64,000 bases of DNA, taken from positions 1 through 64,000 of the forward strand of contig NZ_FOKC01000002.1 of the NCBI RefSeq assembly GCF_900112035.1. Direction: 5' to 3'. Made by a program: the position numbers and the translations under genes. Origin of the DNA: Nocardioides alpinus (GTDB lineage Bacteria > Actinomycetota > Actinomycetes > Propionibacteriales > Nocardioidaceae). Below, piece by piece: positions 7,609-16,367 of this stretch. The notes below the pieces were generated by a model. The model saw nothing but the letters and a program-made list of their open reading frames with translations, was not told where the DNA came from and did not search any database. Positions within the stretch are counted from its first letter, which is position 1, and every line of letters starts with the position of its first letter.

Positions 7609-8483
7609 AGGTGTCCTCCGGCCCCGTGGTAGCCCTTCTTGCGGGCATAGCGGTCGGTGAGCCGCGCCATCGGGATGGTGAGGCAGCAGAACAGCACCCC
7701 CGCGACGACGTACGGCGTGTAGTTGAAGTCCAGCGCCGTCTCGATCTGCGCCGCGCGGATCGCGTCGGTGACACCGAGCACCGCGATCAGGCCGGAGTCC
7801 TTCTGCAGCGAGACGAGGTCGTTCATCAGCGGCGGGATGACCCGGCGCCACGCCTGCGGAAGCACGACGTGACGCAGCGTCTGGCTGTAGGACAGGCCCA
7901 GGGAGCGGCCGGCCAGCCGCTGGCTCGGGTGCACCGACTCGATGCCGGCGCGGAACACCTCGGCGACATAGGCCGAGTAGGACAGCACCAGTGCCGAGCA
8001 GCCCCAGAACAGGCTCGACGTCGGCACCCCGCTGAGCCCGAGCGCCGGGCCGCCGAAGCCGAGCAGGAAGATCACCAGGAGCAGGGGCAGGCCGCGGAAC
8101 ACGTCGACGTACGCCGTTCCGAGCAGGCGCAGCGGGAAGGCAACGGGACCGCGGAGCGTGCGGACGATCGCCACGGTGAGGCTGAGGACCAGGATCAGGA
8201 TCCAGCAGACGATCATCACCCGGATGTTGAGCCAGAGGCCCTCCAGCACCGCGGGGAACGACGAGACCGCCTTGTCCCAGTCGAAGTAGGTCTCCTGCAC
8301 CCGCTCCCATCCCGGCGAGCTGACGACGGCGCCGCCGATCGCGCCGAGCAGCAGCAGCGTGCTGCCCGCGGCGATGACGGCGCTGCGCAACGTACGACGC
8401 CGCCGCCACTCGTCACGCTCGCGCTGGACCGCGGAGGGCCGCCAGTCCTCGGGGGCCCGGGCCTCGGCCACCCGGTCGGTCAT
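7605..8483 (-). CDS. polar amino acid ABC importer, permease subunit
   Basis: This 292-residue HisM/GlnP-type permease has an N-terminal basic cytoplasmic stretch, a membrane segment at ~33-53, then the permease domain. The EAA coupling loop is visible as AGRSLGLSYSQTLRHVVLPQA, here with Gly/Leu replacing parts of the canonical EAA. The ATG at 8483 shares one base with the binding-protein stop (TGATG), which favours it over an upstream GTG-type extension. Only one permease gene is present, so it should form a homodimer. The C-terminus is basic. Confidence 0.9.
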   Translation of the reverse strand: MTDRVAEARAPEDWRPSAVQRERDEWRRRRTLRSAVIAAGSTLLLLGAIGGAVVSSPGWERVQETYFDWDKAVSSFPAVLEGLWLNIRVMIVCWILILVLSLTVAIVRTLRGPVAFPLRLLGTAYVDVFRGLPLLLVIFLLGFGGPALGLSGVPTSSLFWGCSALVLSYSAYVAEVFRAGIESVHPSQRLAGRSLGLSYSQTLRHVVLPQAWRRVIPPLMNDLVSLQKDSGLIAVLGVTDAIRAAQIETALDFNYTPYVVAGVLFCCLTIPMARLTDRYARKKGYHGAGGHL

Positions 8484-9376
8484 CAGGACAGCTCGGGAGC
8501 GCCCTGCTGGGCCAGCCACTCCTGGCTGATCTGGTCGAGGATGCCGTCGTCGCGCAGGGCGTCGACGGCGCCGGACACGCAGCCGGTCAGGGGGCTGCCC
8601 AGGGCCAGCACGGCGCCGAACTGCTCCGGCTCGCCACCCTCGAGGGGCAGCTGGCCGACGATGAGGCCGTCGTCGAGCTGCACCGCGGTCATGAAGTAGG
8701 CGGTGGGCAGGTCGACCACGATGCCGTCGATCTGGCCGTTCTTCAGCGCCTGGACGGCCTGGTCGTTGGTGTCGAAGACCGCCGGGTCCTCGGAGGGCTG
8801 GATCTGGTCGGTGATGGCGGTGTAGCTGGTCGTGCCGACCTGGGCGCCGAGCTTGGCGTCGGCCAGCTCGGCGACGGTGGTGGCGCCGTCGATGGCGCTG
8901 CCGGCGTTGGTGATGACGGTCTGCACGACGTCGAAGTAGCCCGACGAGAAGTCCACGGCCTTGCGGCGACCCTCGGTGATGGAGACCTGGTTGACGTCGA
9001 AGTCGAAGTCCTTCGGGCCGGGCTGGACGACCTTGTTGAAGGGCACGGTGACCCAGGTGACCTGCTCGGCGGTGTAGCCGAGCTGCTCGGCGATGGCGTA
9101 GGCCACGGCGGACTCGTAGCCCTCACCGTTGGTCGGGTCGTTGTCGACGAACCACGGCTCGTAGGCCGGGGTGTCGGTGGCGATCGTCAGCGTGCCCGCG
9201 GTGACGGTCTCCATCGTGTCGGGGGTGCACTCGTCGGCGGCCGGCGTCTCGGAGGAGCCGGCGTCGGTGGCCGTGTCGGTGCCGGTGTCGGCCTCGTCGG
9301 TCGGGGCGCAGGCGGTGAGGGCGATCGCGGCGGTCGCGAGGGCTGCGACGGCGAGGGGCCGGGAGGTCTTCAGCAT
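8483..9376 (-). CDS. polar amino acid ABC importer, substrate-binding lipoprotein
   Basis: A 297-residue family-3 solute-binding protein. Residues 1-22 are a signal peptide ending in a lipobox LTAC with Cys23 as the lipidation site, followed by a Thr/Asp/Ala-rich linker. The mature part has the two-lobe pattern: TLTIATDTPAYEPWF at the start of lobe 1 and DFDVNQVSITEGRRKAVDFS at the hinge. Substrate specificity cannot be read reliably; glutamine, glutamate, cystine or histidine are all possible. It lies 27 bp after hisF on the same strand but has its own TAGGAT hexamer six bases before the ATG. Confidence 0.9.
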   Translation of the reverse strand: MLKTSRPLAVAALATAAIALTACAPTDEADTGTDTATDAGSSETPAADECTPDTMETVTAGTLTIATDTPAYEPWFVDNDPTNGEGYESAVAYAIAEQLGYTAEQVTWVTVPFNKVVQPGPKDFDFDVNQVSITEGRRKAVDFSSGYFDVVQTVITNAGSAIDGATTVAELADAKLGAQVGTTSYTAITDQIQPSEDPAVFDTNDQAVQALKNGQIDGIVVDLPTAYFMTAVQLDDGLIVGQLPLEGGEPEQFGAVLALGSPLTGCVSGAVDALRDDGILDQISQEWLAQQGAPELS

Positions 9377-9382
9377 GGGCGA

Positions 9383-9388
9383 ATCCTA
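9383..9388 (-). promoter_or_regulatory. -10 hexamer, leaderless arrangement for the importer operon
   Basis: On the minus strand TAGGAT ends six bases before the ATG at 9376. It implies the importer can be transcribed independently of hisF, although read-through is also possible. Confidence 0.5.
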
Positions 9389-9403
9389 CGACTCAGGTCG
9401 GGG

Positions 9404-10177
9404 TCAGCGAACAGCGTGACCGGCCGTGGACAGACCGGCCTTCACGTCACCGATGCTGAGGGTGCCGAAGTGGAACACCGTGGCGGCCAGCACGGCGTCG
9501 GCGCCGGCATCCACGGCGGGCGGGAAGTGCTCGACCGCACCCGCTCCCCCACTGGCGATGACCGGGACGCTCACCTCGCGGCGTACGGCGCGGATGAGCT
9601 CGAGGTCGAAGCCGTCGGTCGTGCCGTCGGCGTCCATGGCGTTGAGCAGGATCTCGCCGGCCCCGAGCTCGGCAGCGCGTACGGCCCACTCGATCGCGTC
9701 GAGCCCGGCGCTCTTGCGACCGCCGTGGGTGGTCACCTCGAAACCGCTGGCCGTGCCGCGGTGGTCGGAGCCGACGCGACGCGCGTCGACGCTCAGGACG
9801 AGCACCTGGTTGCCGAACCGGTCGGTGATCTCGGCGACGAGCTCGGGGCGGTGGATCGCCGCGGTGTTGACCGCCACCTTGTCCGCACCGGCGCGCAGCA
9901 GCCGGTCGACGTCGTCGACGCTGCTGACTCCCCCACCGACCGTGAGCGGGATGAAGACCTCCTCGGCGCACCGGCTGACGACCTCCATCGTGGTCGCGCG
10001 ACCCTCGTGCGAGGCGGAGATGTCGAGGAAGGTGAGCTCGTCGGCACCTTCTGCGTCGTAGAGGCGGGCCAGCTCGACCGGGTCGCCGGCGTCACGGAGC
10101 TCAGTGAAGTTGACGCCCTTGACCACCCGACCGCCGTCGACGTCGAGGCAGGGGATGACGCGAATCGCGAGGCTCAC
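9404..10177 (-). CDS. hisF: imidazole glycerol phosphate synthase, cyclase subunit
   Basis: HisF (257 residues) joins HisH to convert PRFAR and ammonia into imidazole glycerol phosphate and AICAR, the fifth step of histidine synthesis. It is a (beta-alpha)8 barrel with the opening [19 protein letters not shown] (catalytic Asp12), the phosphate-binding [12 protein letters not shown] and [13 protein letters not shown] repeats, and [10 protein letters not shown] in the middle (second catalytic Asp). GTG start; it overlaps the upstream priA stop by four bases (GTGA). Its partner hisH lies about 8 kb away, on the other side of the inserted genes. Confidence 0.96.
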   Translation of the reverse strand: MSLAIRVIPCLDVDGGRVVKGVNFTELRDAGDPVELARLYDAEGADELTFLDISASHEGRATTMEVVSRCAEEVFIPLTVGGGVSSVDDVDRLLRAGADKVAVNTAAIHRPELVAEITDRFGNQVLVLSVDARRVGSDHRGTASGFEVTTHGGRKSAGLDAIEWAVRAAELGAGEILLNAMDADGTTDGFDLELIRAVRREVSVPVIASGGAGAVEHFPPAVDAGADAVLAATVFHFGTLSIGDVKAGLSTAGHAVR

Positions 10178-10941
10178 TGGTCACGACCTGGCTCGACCGA
10201 CGGGAGGGTCAGGGCGAGCGCGTCCTCGAGCGTGAAGCGCCCCTCGTAGAGCGCGGTGCCGGCGATGGCACCCTCGACGCCCTCGCCGACCAGGCCCATC
10301 AGGGCGCGGATGTCGTCGAGGGTGGTGACGCCTCCGCTGGCGACGACCGGCTTGGTGGTCGCGGCGCAGACGTCGTGCAAGAGCTGGAGGTTGGGGCCCT
10401 GGAGCATGCCGTCCTTGTTGACGTCGGTGACGACGTAGCGCGCGCAGCCCTCGGAGTCGAGCCGCGCGAGGGTCTCGTAGAGGTCCCCGCCATCACGGGT
10501 CCAGCCGCGCGCCGCCAACGTCGTGCCCCGGACGTCGAGGCCGACGGCCACCCGGTCGCCGTACGTCGCGATCGCGCGGGCGCACCACTCGGGCTGCTCG
10601 AGCGCGGCGGTGCCGATGTTGACCCGGCGGCAGCCCGCGGCCATGGCGGCCTCGAGCGACTCGTCGTCGCGGATGCCGCCACTCATCTCGACCTGGATGT
10701 CGAGGGTGCCGACGATCTTCGCCTGCAGCTCGCGGTTGTGCCCGTGGCCGAAGGCGGCGTCGAGGTCGACGAGGTGGATCCACTCCGCACCGGCCTCCTG
10801 CCAGCGCAGCGCGGCCTCCACCGGGTCGCCGAAGCGCTTCTCCGATCCGTCGACGCCTTGGACGAGCTGGACGGCCTGGCCGCCCTTGATGTCGACGGCG
10901 GGCAGGAGCTCGAGGTACGGCCGCTCGGGAGTGCTGGGCAT
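10174..10941 (-). CDS. priA: phosphoribosyl isomerase A (HisA/PriA)
   Basis: This 255-residue barrel enzyme isomerises ProFAR to PRFAR in histidine synthesis. In actinobacteria the PriA form usually also performs the TrpF step. It shows [18 protein letters not shown] (catalytic Asp17), the [12 protein letters not shown] phosphate loop, the PriA-type [12 protein letters not shown] loop with its Trp, and the second catalytic Asp in VTDVNKDGM. No trpF is in the window, so dual activity is inferred only from the family. It leads a two-gene block with hisF and has its own TAGGAT hexamer. Confidence 0.94.
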   Translation of the reverse strand: MPSTPERPYLELLPAVDIKGGQAVQLVQGVDGSEKRFGDPVEAALRWQEAGAEWIHLVDLDAAFGHGHNRELQAKIVGTLDIQVEMSGGIRDDESLEAAMAAGCRRVNIGTAALEQPEWCARAIATYGDRVAVGLDVRGTTLAARGWTRDGGDLYETLARLDSEGCARYVVTDVNKDGMLQGPNLQLLHDVCAATTKPVVASGGVTTLDDIRALMGLVGEGVEGAIAGTALYEGRFTLEDALALTLPSVEPGRDQ

Positions 10942-10947
10942 GGGTCG

Positions 10948-10953
10948 ATCCTA
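10948..10953 (-). promoter_or_regulatory. -10 hexamer, leaderless arrangement for priA-hisF
   Basis: On the minus strand TAGGAT ends six bases before the ATG at 10941. This would let the detached second half of the histidine pathway be transcribed without hisDCBH. Confidence 0.5.
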
Positions 10954-11041
10954 GGAGCGGCTCGCGCGCACGTCGCGACCCCGGTGCCGGGGCGAGACGC
11001 TCGTCACCACGCGCGCTCGATCGCTGTGCGACGATCGCCCG

Positions 11042-11842
11042 ATGAACCGGACCGTCGGCGCCGAGCTGGATGTCACCGCCCACGTCGAGTCCCAGGTGGA
11101 GCTCCAGATCGCCGTGGCCAGGTCACCGGGGCTCGAGGTCGACGACACGCTCGTGGTCACCCACGAGGGCCGGGTGCTAGACGTCCAGGAGGTGCCCACC
11201 ACCCACCACGGACGCCTGCACACGGTGACGCTGCCTGCGGGACCGTCACACATCTCCTACAGCGCCCACGTCCGGGGCCGGGCCGACCTGCCGACGGCCG
11301 ATCCGGCCGACCTGTCCTTGCACCGCAGGCCCAGCCGCTACGCCGAGTCCGACCGGCTGGGTCCCTTCGCCGCCGCCGAGTTCGCCGGGATCGGGCCCGC
11401 GGAGGTCCTGGACGCGGTGTCCTCCTGGGTGGGCACCCGGCTGTCCTACGTGCCCGGCAGCAGCGGCCCGCTGGACGGCGCGCTGGAGACCCTGCTGGCC
11501 GGGACGGGCGTGTGCCGCGACTACGCGCACCTCGCCGTCGCCCTGCTCCGGTCGCTGGGCGTGCCTGCGCGCCTCGTCGCCGTCTACGCCCCGGGCTGCG
11601 ACCCGATGGACTTCCACGCCGTGGTCGAGGCCCACGTCGCCGGCGGTTGGCACGTCGTCGACGCGACCGCGCTCGCCCCTCGGACCTCGCTCGTACGGAT
11701 CGCGACCGGGCGCGACGCCGCCGACACGGCGTTCATGGCGACGGTGTTCGGCAACGTCTCGCTCGACCGCTCCACCGTCACCGCGGTCGCCGACGACGGC
11801 CTTCCCGACGACGACCTGGGACAGCTGGTCGTGCTCCGCTGA
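11042..11842 (+). CDS. transglutaminase-like cysteine protease family protein
   Basis: A 266-residue cytoplasmic protein. An N-terminal beta-rich transglutaminase-N-like region (~1-80) precedes the catalytic core GTGVCRDYAHLAVALLRSLG (Cys in VCRDYAH), then MDFHAVVEAHV (His) and GGWHVVDATALAP (Asp), so the Cys-His-Asp triad is complete. The absence of a signal peptide or membrane segment separates it from the membrane transglutaminase at 55968. Family members are often found with circularly permuted ATP-grasp/alpha-E proteins, but none is adjacent here. It is divergent from priA with ~100 bp between. No strong ribosome-binding site is seen. Confidence 0.85.
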   Translation: MNRTVGAELDVTAHVESQVELQIAVARSPGLEVDDTLVVTHEGRVLDVQEVPTTHHGRLHTVTLPAGPSHISYSAHVRGRADLPTADPADLSLHRRPSRYAESDRLGPFAAAEFAGIGPAEVLDAVSSWVGTRLSYVPGSSGPLDGALETLLAGTGVCRDYAHLAVALLRSLGVPARLVAVYAPGCDPMDFHAVVEAHVAGGWHVVDATALAPRTSLVRIATGRDAADTAFMATVFGNVSLDRSTVTAVADDGLPDDDLGQLVVLR

Positions 11843-12043
11843 GCGGACGGACCCTGGTGGCAAGGGCGGAGGCACGCGGTGTCGCGGGGCGAGTCGAGCG
11901 GAACCCTGCCGTCGCTGCTTCCAGGACGGTGGGTCCCCTCGTCAGGCTCGCCGGTCCCGACCGTCGACGCAGGCATCGCGTGCGAGCCCGCGCATCCGAT
12001 CACGGCGAGATCCGCACGGTCATGCAGGCGCGCAGGAGCCCAA

Positions 12044-12049
12044 TAGGTT
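12044..12049 (+). promoter_or_regulatory. -10 hexamer, leaderless arrangement deciding the GNAT start
   Basis: TAGGTT ends seven bases before GTG 12057. This arrangement is why GTG 12057 is preferred over the in-frame TTG at 12048, although the TTG has an AGGAG nine bases upstream. Confidence 0.45.
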
Positions 12050-12056
12050 GAGCACT

Positions 12057-12599
12057 GTGAGCGCCCAGCCGGATCACCCTCAGCGACCGGTCTTGTCCCT
12101 GCGCCCCATCGAGCTGGCCGATGCAGGACGCGTCCACGAATGGGCCTCCGACGAGAGGGCCTGTCGGTATCAGACGTGGGGTCCCAACACGCGCGACGAA
12201 ACCGAGGACTTCGTGGCTGAGGCGGTTCGAGCCTCGCACCAACCTGACGGGGCGCGGCAGGTGTGGGCAGCGACTTCTCCGGACCTCGACGTGGTCGGCA
12301 TCGGAGAGGTCAAGCGCGTCACGCGCACCTGCGCCGAGATCGCCTACGCGGTCCACGTGGAGCAGTGGGGCCGGGGGTTTGCTACACAACTGGCCCGCCT
12401 GCTCCTGGAGGTCGCGTTCGTCGACCCCGCGATCGCGCGCGTCCAGGGCACCTGTGATCCTCGCAATCTCGCCTCAGCCGCGGTCTTGCGGAAAGCCGGC
12501 CTGCTGTACGAGGGAACGATGCGACACACAGCGCACCTGCGGGACGGGTGGCGAGATTCCGCCATGCATGCCGTCTTGCGCGGCGAATGGTCTGCCTGA
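12057..12599 (+). CDS. GNAT N-acetyltransferase, RimJ/RimL-like
   Basis: A 180-residue acetyltransferase. The acetyl-CoA binding segment appears as WGRGFATQLARLLLEVAF, and the RimJ/RimL signature as GTCDPRNLASAAVLRKAGL-YEG. Such enzymes acetylate the N-terminus of a ribosomal or other protein, or a small molecule; the target is not predictable. The gene is visibly less GC-rich than its neighbours and, together with the next gene, looks like a small acquired patch in the gap between the two histidine blocks. The start is uncertain between GTG 12057 and TTG 12048. Confidence 0.85.
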   Translation: MSAQPDHPQRPVLSLRPIELADAGRVHEWASDERACRYQTWGPNTRDETEDFVAEAVRASHQPDGARQVWAATSPDLDVVGIGEVKRVTRTCAEIAYAVHVEQWGRGFATQLARLLLEVAFVDPAIARVQGTCDPRNLASAAVLRKAGLLYEGTMRHTAHLRDGWRDSAMHAVLRGEWSA

Positions 12600-12697
12600 C
12601 TCCGACGCACTGGTCTGCCGCTGACAGTGCGCGGATCTGCCGATGTCCGCCTGTTTGCACCGGTGTCCCACGCGTTTCTCTGTGCCATCCTGACCGG

Positions 12698-13099
12698 ATG
12701 GAGCGCGGGGTCGACACGTGGTGGGATCACCTGCTCGACGTCTTGAGAACGGTCGGCGAAGTCAGCGAGCGAGATCCTCACGGCCTGACCGTGGTGCTCG
12801 GCCGGGAAGGCTCATCGACCGCAGTCGTCGAGATCGTCATGACGCCACGCGAGTGGAAAGACATGACCGGAATCGGCGGATGGTCCATGTCGGCGGGAGC
12901 CGAGCATGTTCGGCAACTGGTCCTCGACCAACCGTCCAACAAGCGCTACCTCGTGTACGGCCTGTACGTGTTGCGGCCGTGCGAAAGCCCAGAAATCCCG
13001 CTGAATCCGTTGTTCGCCCAGTTGGCGGAACTCGCGGAGCAGTACCCGGGCGGGGTTCCAGGTGCGGCCTGGGTCGCCCACGGACGAGAGCGAAACTAG
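12698..13099 (+). CDS. hypothetical protein, 133 residues
   Basis: I do not recognise this family. The product has no signal peptide or membrane segment. It begins WWDHLLDVLRTVGEVSERD and has the conserved-looking blocks VVEIVMTPREWKDMTGIGG and KRYLVYGLYVLRPCESPEIP. The balanced composition and lack of runs suggest a folded cytosolic protein. The ATG at 12698 was chosen because coding character begins there. Base composition is lower in GC than the flanking core genes. An 11-bp direct repeat (CGGATCTGCCG) lies on either side of the gene. Confidence 0.6.
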   Translation: MERGVDTWWDHLLDVLRTVGEVSERDPHGLTVVLGREGSSTAVVEIVMTPREWKDMTGIGGWSMSAGAEHVRQLVLDQPSNKRYLVYGLYVLRPCESPEIPLNPLFAQLAELAEQYPGGVPGAAWVAHGRERN

Positions 13100-13263
13100 C
13101 CCGCCGAGACATCCGGATCTGCCGCGTTGAGGGCGGCTACGCTCGCGCCGATCCTGTCTGAAGTCTCCTAGTAGCCGCGATGAGCGTACGGATGTTGCCG
13201 ACGCGACGTCAGTGTCAGCCCTGCAGAATGAGAAGGTCGGTCACCCCGGGAGCACATCAGCGG

Positions 13264-14292
13264 TCAGTCGTCGAGTGCGTCCCGGTCGTCGCGGGTGCGT
13301 ACCCAGGGCGGCGGTCCGAGACCACTGCCGCCCGGAAGGATCACGGAGACGACCGCGATGGCTCCGTCGCCGTCCTCGAAGAGGTCGATCGTCAGCTGGC
13401 ACGCGAGCTCCGGTCCGTCGCCCTTTCCGTCGCCAGGTCGTGCGCCGCTGGCAGTGAGCACGATTCGGGTGGAAGCCCCAGCGACACCGGACGGGCTCGG
13501 GGTGGGGACGCCACACGTGGTGGGCGGTGGCGATCCACCCGTGATCGAGACGACCGGCTGACCGAGGTCGTTGGCCACGGGGCGCACCGCGTAGGCCACG
13601 ACGGGTTCGCGCACCCGCCAACGCCAGTCGGGCGAGGTGGCCGAGTGGGTCCCGTCGGCCGTCCCGGCCGCGGCGCCGTCGACGTAGAGCCGCACCTCGG
13701 GCGCCAGGCGCGGGCGGGCCGAGCCGGAGAGGAGGAAGCGCAGGAACGCCCAGGCCTGGACGCGGCCGGCGGCGTCGGAAGGGCAGCTCCACGACGGGGT
13801 CGCTGTGGCAATGACGACCACGATCTCGTCGGACCGGACCGTGTCGCCGGAGGGCGGCACGGACCCCAGCACCTGTCCGGCCGGATCACACTGGGGCACC
13901 GGGTCGACCCGCGTCGCGATGCCGGCGCGCCCCAGCGCGCTGACGGCCTCGGTGGAGGTGAGGCCCACCAGGGCAGGCACCGTCGCCGCCCTCCGCTCGA
14001 CCTTCTCGCGGTCGGGCGCGCCGCTCACGATCGCGACCGCGAACGCCGCCGCGACGACGGCGACGAGCACGACAACGGCGAGCGAGGGGCTGCGAGACCG
14101 CCCGCCGAGCACCTCCTCACGGAGCGCGGGAACGACTACCTGGTCGGGGTCGGCGGATCGAACGATGCGGCGCCGCTGGTCCTCGATCACGCGATCGACC
14201 ACCGCCGCGGCGCGGTCCGCCGGCACGCCGAGCTCGGTCGCCATCTCGACGAGTCGCCGGTGGCGCGCAGCTCGGTAGTCCTGGAGGTCCAT
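13264..14292 (-). CDS. PASTA-domain membrane protein
   Basis: The 342-residue product has a charged cytoplasmic N-terminus (~1-66), one membrane segment (~69-90), then an extracytoplasmic PASTA domain (~104-162: VPALVGLTSTEAVSALGRAG...GSVPPSGDTV). A C-terminal region of ~180 residues has several Cys and Pro-rich turns that I cannot assign. PASTA domains usually sense peptidoglycan fragments on Ser/Thr kinases or PBPs. Here there is no kinase domain, so it may be a stand-alone sensor or wall-associated protein. It starts directly after the TAG of a 60-codon gene with no gap, so they are co-transcribed. Confidence 0.75.
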   Translation of the reverse strand: MDLQDYRAARHRRLVEMATELGVPADRAAAVVDRVIEDQRRRIVRSADPDQVVVPALREEVLGGRSRSPSLAVVVLVAVVAAAFAVAIVSGAPDREKVERRAATVPALVGLTSTEAVSALGRAGIATRVDPVPQCDPAGQVLGSVPPSGDTVRSDEIVVVIATATPSWSCPSDAAGRVQAWAFLRFLLSGSARPRLAPEVRLYVDGAAAGTADGTHSATSPDWRWRVREPVVAYAVRPVANDLGQPVVSITGGSPPPTTCGVPTPSPSGVAGASTRIVLTASGARPGDGKGDGPELACQLTIDLFEDGDGAIAVVSVILPGGSGLGPPPWVRTRDDRDALDD

Positions 14293-14475
14293 CTACCGCC
14301 CCTGGTCCCGAGATCCGGAGTCGTCGAGCTCGGCGTCGTTCACTGCGGTCCGTACGCCAATGCCGCCGAGGTCTGACTCCAGGCGCGCAAGCGCGTCGGC
14401 CGGGATTGCCGGGTTGGTGCGTCGCCAGCACCGGCCGTCGACGACGAGCCGCGTCTCGTCATCGGTGGGAACCAT
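14293..14475 (-). CDS. small conserved protein, 60 residues
   Basis: The N-terminal half (RLVVDGRCWRRTNPAIPADALARL) matches a short actinobacterial family often mislabelled as a Tol transporter, with the pattern VVDGRxWRxTxPxIP. That family normally continues to an ALGERG-type motif over ~80 residues, which is missing here, so the gene may be truncated or a divergent short form. It ends immediately before the PASTA gene start (TAG then ATG). Function is unknown. Confidence 0.55.
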   Translation of the reverse strand: MVPTDDETRLVVDGRCWRRTNPAIPADALARLESDLGGIGVRTAVNDAELDDSGSRDQGR

Positions 14476-14714
14476 CCGCTGAGTTTCGCAGACCTTGTCG
14501 ACGCTCCGGCGCCGTCCTCGCCGGATCAAGGTGAGACATGCCAACCCCTGATCGACCGAAGGAAACGAGATGATGCACAGCCGACAACGCTCCGACCGCT
14601 CCGACCGCTCCGGCGCGTCGCGCGCGTCCGATCGCAGGCCAGACGGACACATACACCCACGCTCGGACGTGCCGACGCCCCCGCCACCGGTGGGTGGCGG
14701 GGTGCGGGGCGGGG

Positions 14715-16154
14715 TCATGGTCGGCGGGGCTGCGGGATCCGAGGTGGACCCGGCGGATCGGACGGATCCAGTGCTGCTGAGCCGGTGTGGTCGCGTCGGA
14801 AGCGGTGACCGTGCGGACTGGTCCACACGAACACGCCTGGTTCGACCATCGAGTAGCGCCAGGCGCTATGTGTCTTGAGCCGGTGGTGGAACCTGCACAG
14901 CGCGGCGAGGTTGTCGGTGCTCGACGGCCCGGGCTGTGGCCTGCCTTCGGCATCGGCGGTGTGGTCGTAGGGGTTGACATGGTCGATGTCGCAACGTCGG
15001 GCCGGTCTCGTGCACCAGGGGAACACGCAGGTGCCGTCGCGGAGGACCACCCACTCGCGGATCCGGTCGGGGATCGCATGGCCGGGCGCTGAGAGCACCC
15101 TGTTGAGGTCGATGACGGGCTTGATGGTGATCCTGGTCCGGGAGTCGCCGCACCATGACGTGAGCTGGTCGAGCAGGAGGAGTCGTTGACCTTCCTCCAG
15201 CCGCCCGGTGGGACCGAGCACCGTGACCTGACCGTGGGTGCCGGCGACGAAGTGGGCGTGGAGCACGACCTCCCGGGCGATCGGCAGCCCGTCGGAGTCC
15301 TTCGCGCCGACCTTCCCCTGCTCGAACAGGTCGAGCGCGGTCTGCGTGCGAGCCAGGTCACCGAGCGCCTTTGCGCGCCGTGCGTCCAGCGACAGGGCAG
15401 AACCCAGCGCCTTCTGCGTCGCAGCACTGTGGGCGAGCGCGCGGTCGAGGTCGAGGGCGTCCGCGATGTCGATCTCTGCTTCGACGTGCACGGTGCCGGC
15501 GAAGTGCACGTCATCCGTGTCGACCGTGGCGTGACGCGGATCGACGTGAAGGTGGCCGTCCTCCGGGTCCGCTGCCGGGTCGGTGACGTCGTCGGCGAGC
15601 TCGAACCGCTTGACCGCCTCCGCGACCAGCCGGTCCAGCTGAGCCTGCCCGATCCGCCCCGCGACCGCTGCGACCTGGGAGTCCACCCACGCGGCGGCCT
15701 CGCGCGTGAGAGCGGGGGCGGCGTGGATGGTGGCCTCCGCGACGGTGCGAGCGCGCCAGGCGGGGACGGCACCGGAGTGCACCTGCGACCAGAGGCGCGG
15801 AAGGCGGTGGCGCAGCTCCAACGCGTGGCCGATGAGCTTCTTCGCCGCCGGCGTCGAGACCCTCAGGACCGTGCCGAGCTCGGCGACGCAGAACTCCGCG
15901 ACCAGCGGGCACCCGGGGCCGGCGATGGGCTCCTCGTGCTCACGACCCAGACCCCCGCCGATCGTGAAGGACGCAGCGCCGTCGATGGACTCAGGCGGGT
16001 GGAGATCAGCCCAACGAGCGGCAACGTCCAGGAGGTCGGCGGCCGCTCGGTCCTCGGTGGTCTTGCGTTCACGGGCGAGCGCGAGCAGCGCGGCGGGGCT
16101 GAGGTCGTCGTCGACCCCGGCTCCCAGTCCGGACCATGCTGCGCGTGTGCTCAT
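14715..16154 (-). CDS. DUF222/HNH endonuclease domain protein (13E12 family)
   Basis: A 479-residue protein with an N-terminal helical DUF222 region (~20-320) and a C-terminal HNH module. The module has CVFPWCTRPARRCDIDHVNP, then NLAALCRFHHRLKTHS, so the Cys pairs and the His-Asn-His metal-binding and catalytic residues are present. The family is abundant and repeated in actinobacterial genomes. It is thought to be mobile or nuclease-related, but its function is not established. The ATG at 16154 follows TACAAT by seven bases; a long open extension upstream lacks family similarity. A LexA half-site TCGAAC overlaps the promoter-start junction. Confidence 0.88.
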   Translation of the reverse strand: MSTRAAWSGLGAGVDDDLSPAALLALARERKTTEDRAAADLLDVAARWADLHPPESIDGAASFTIGGGLGREHEEPIAGPGCPLVAEFCVAELGTVLRVSTPAAKKLIGHALELRHRLPRLWSQVHSGAVPAWRARTVAEATIHAAPALTREAAAWVDSQVAAVAGRIGQAQLDRLVAEAVKRFELADDVTDPAADPEDGHLHVDPRHATVDTDDVHFAGTVHVEAEIDIADALDLDRALAHSAATQKALGSALSLDARRAKALGDLARTQTALDLFEQGKVGAKDSDGLPIAREVVLHAHFVAGTHGQVTVLGPTGRLEEGQRLLLLDQLTSWCGDSRTRITIKPVIDLNRVLSAPGHAIPDRIREWVVLRDGTCVFPWCTRPARRCDIDHVNPYDHTADAEGRPQPGPSSTDNLAALCRFHHRLKTHSAWRYSMVEPGVFVWTSPHGHRFRRDHTGSAALDPSDPPGPPRIPQPRRP

Positions 16155-16161
16155 GTGTTCG

Positions 16162-16167
16162 ATTGTA
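16162..16167 (-). promoter_or_regulatory. -10 hexamer, leaderless arrangement for the HNH gene
   Basis: On the minus strand TACAAT ends seven bases before the ATG at 16154. Its last base begins TCGAAC, half of an SOS box. The second half is not conserved (GAGCAC), so LexA control is doubtful. Confidence 0.5.
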
Positions 16168-16367
16168 GGCGTCGGGTCCGACAACGGCCCACGTGGAGAA
16201 CGTCCGGGCATCGTCCGGATCGTCAGGTCTGAGCGCGGGCTCCGCGCCCGTCGCCAGAGCGACTTCCTCGACCAACGACGGGGGCGACCTGCTCGACCGG
16301 CGGCCCGGCTGGGCGCCCACTGCCATGCTGGCGCCATGACCCGACAGCGCCCCCGGACGGACGCCTC

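Noticed and set aside
14570..14878. Plus-strand open frame of ~100 codons with Asp/Ser/Arg repeats
   Set aside because: Overlaps the HNH gene 3' end on the other strand and is dominated by a short CTCCGACCG tandem run; no domain.
16152..16167. Second SOS box at the HNH gene start
   Set aside because: Only the first half (TCGAAC) is intact; the second half matches at two of six positions.
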